Source: Zygnema cylindricum
Lineage: Eukaryota > Streptophyta > Zygnematophyceae > Zygnematales > Zygnemataceae
Direction: 5' to 3'
DNA length: 64,000 nt
NCBI GenBank assembly: GCA_037447655.1
Contig: JBBHKE010002665.1
Location: 32,342-96,341 of the forward strand
Part shown: positions 63,878 to 64,000 of the stretch, in pieces
How the letters are laid out: the number at the start of each line of letters is the position of its first letter
Numbering within the stretch: position 1 is the stretch's first letter
Program-made: the position numbers and the translations under genes
The notes under the pieces: model-generated
Database searches by the model: none
The model's input: only the letters and a program-made list of their open reading frames with translations
Told to the model about the DNA's origin: nothing

Positions 63878-64000
63878 GTAACAGGATCTCCTACCTCTCA
63901 GAAAATCCCATTACTACAAACAATTCCAACCACACATTCCACACATTGGAAAACACACATCCACATTTGACAACACTCACATAAGGATAAACTTTAAATT
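63878..64000. other. Satellite edge and unassigned end
   Basis: The satellite stops abruptly at GGTGTAACAGGATCTCC. The remaining bases are A/C-rich and carry no recognised feature. Confidence 0.4.

Overview
The window is a repeat-on-repeat stretch of a plant-type nuclear genome, almost certainly streptophyte (land plant or charophyte). The evidence is wall-to-wall Ty1/copia and Ty3/gypsy LTR retrotransposons nested in one another, a satellite block, an (AT)n microsatellite and no recognisable single-copy host gene. The species cannot be named from the sequence. There is no sign of bacterial organisation.

Layout. (1) 1-22396: a degenerate Ty3/gypsy element on the minus strand (here called G1), carrying gag, an aspartic protease and the start of a cytosine-5 DNA methyltransferase (DNMT), cut by the window edge. 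It is broken by two solo LTRs (3897-4634 and 4644-5530), a 1.2-kb tandem duplication, and two complete copia elements: A2 (6550-12808) and the young, nearly intact B (13677-20128). (2) 22397-41946: a second gypsy copy on the plus strand (G2), head to head with G1, reading gag - protease - DNMT - RT - RNase H - integrase - PHD finger - LTR. A copia element (A1, 29717-35922) sits inside its DNMT and a solo LTR (E1, 36592-37660) sits inside its RT. (3) 41954-42436: the start of another gypsy LTR. (4) 42437-48560: degenerate copia element D (+). (5) 48986-50026: solo LTR E2. (6) 51400-52470: reversed LTR fragments. (7) 52600-53191 and 60237-60390: an RT-associated ORF split by copia element C (53192-60236, +). 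(8) 61490-62155: a pyrimidine-rich tract. (9) 62160-63877: a satellite with a period of about 202 bp. Most insertions are closed by 5-bp target site duplications that can be read directly (CTTGA, GGCAC, AGGAC, ATCTT, GTAGG, AGGAG; three others match 4 of 5).

The most interesting system is the gypsy family G. Both copies place a C5-cytosine methyltransferase directly downstream of the protease, and the only copy whose 3' end is visible closes its integrase with a C4HC3 PHD-type zinc finger followed at once by a polypurine tract and LTR. The family therefore seems to carry both a chromatin-reader module and a DNA-methylation writer. Both copies seen here are dead: stops, frameshifts, nested insertions and a Glu-to-Lys change at the integrase catalytic glutamate.

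The copia families form a second coherent story. All five that retain the junction have a primer binding site that matches the anticodon-arm interior of initiator tRNA-Met (the half-tRNA mode of Drosophila copia), placed directly against the LTR and inside the gag reading frame, so gag starts in the LTR. LTR families A, B and E also carry, on the strand opposite to the element, a tRNA-like Pol III cassette (A-box-like, B box, T4-T5 terminator) and a dense cluster of GTAC motifs. Two copies of family A share three nonsense codons, which points to mobilisation in trans.
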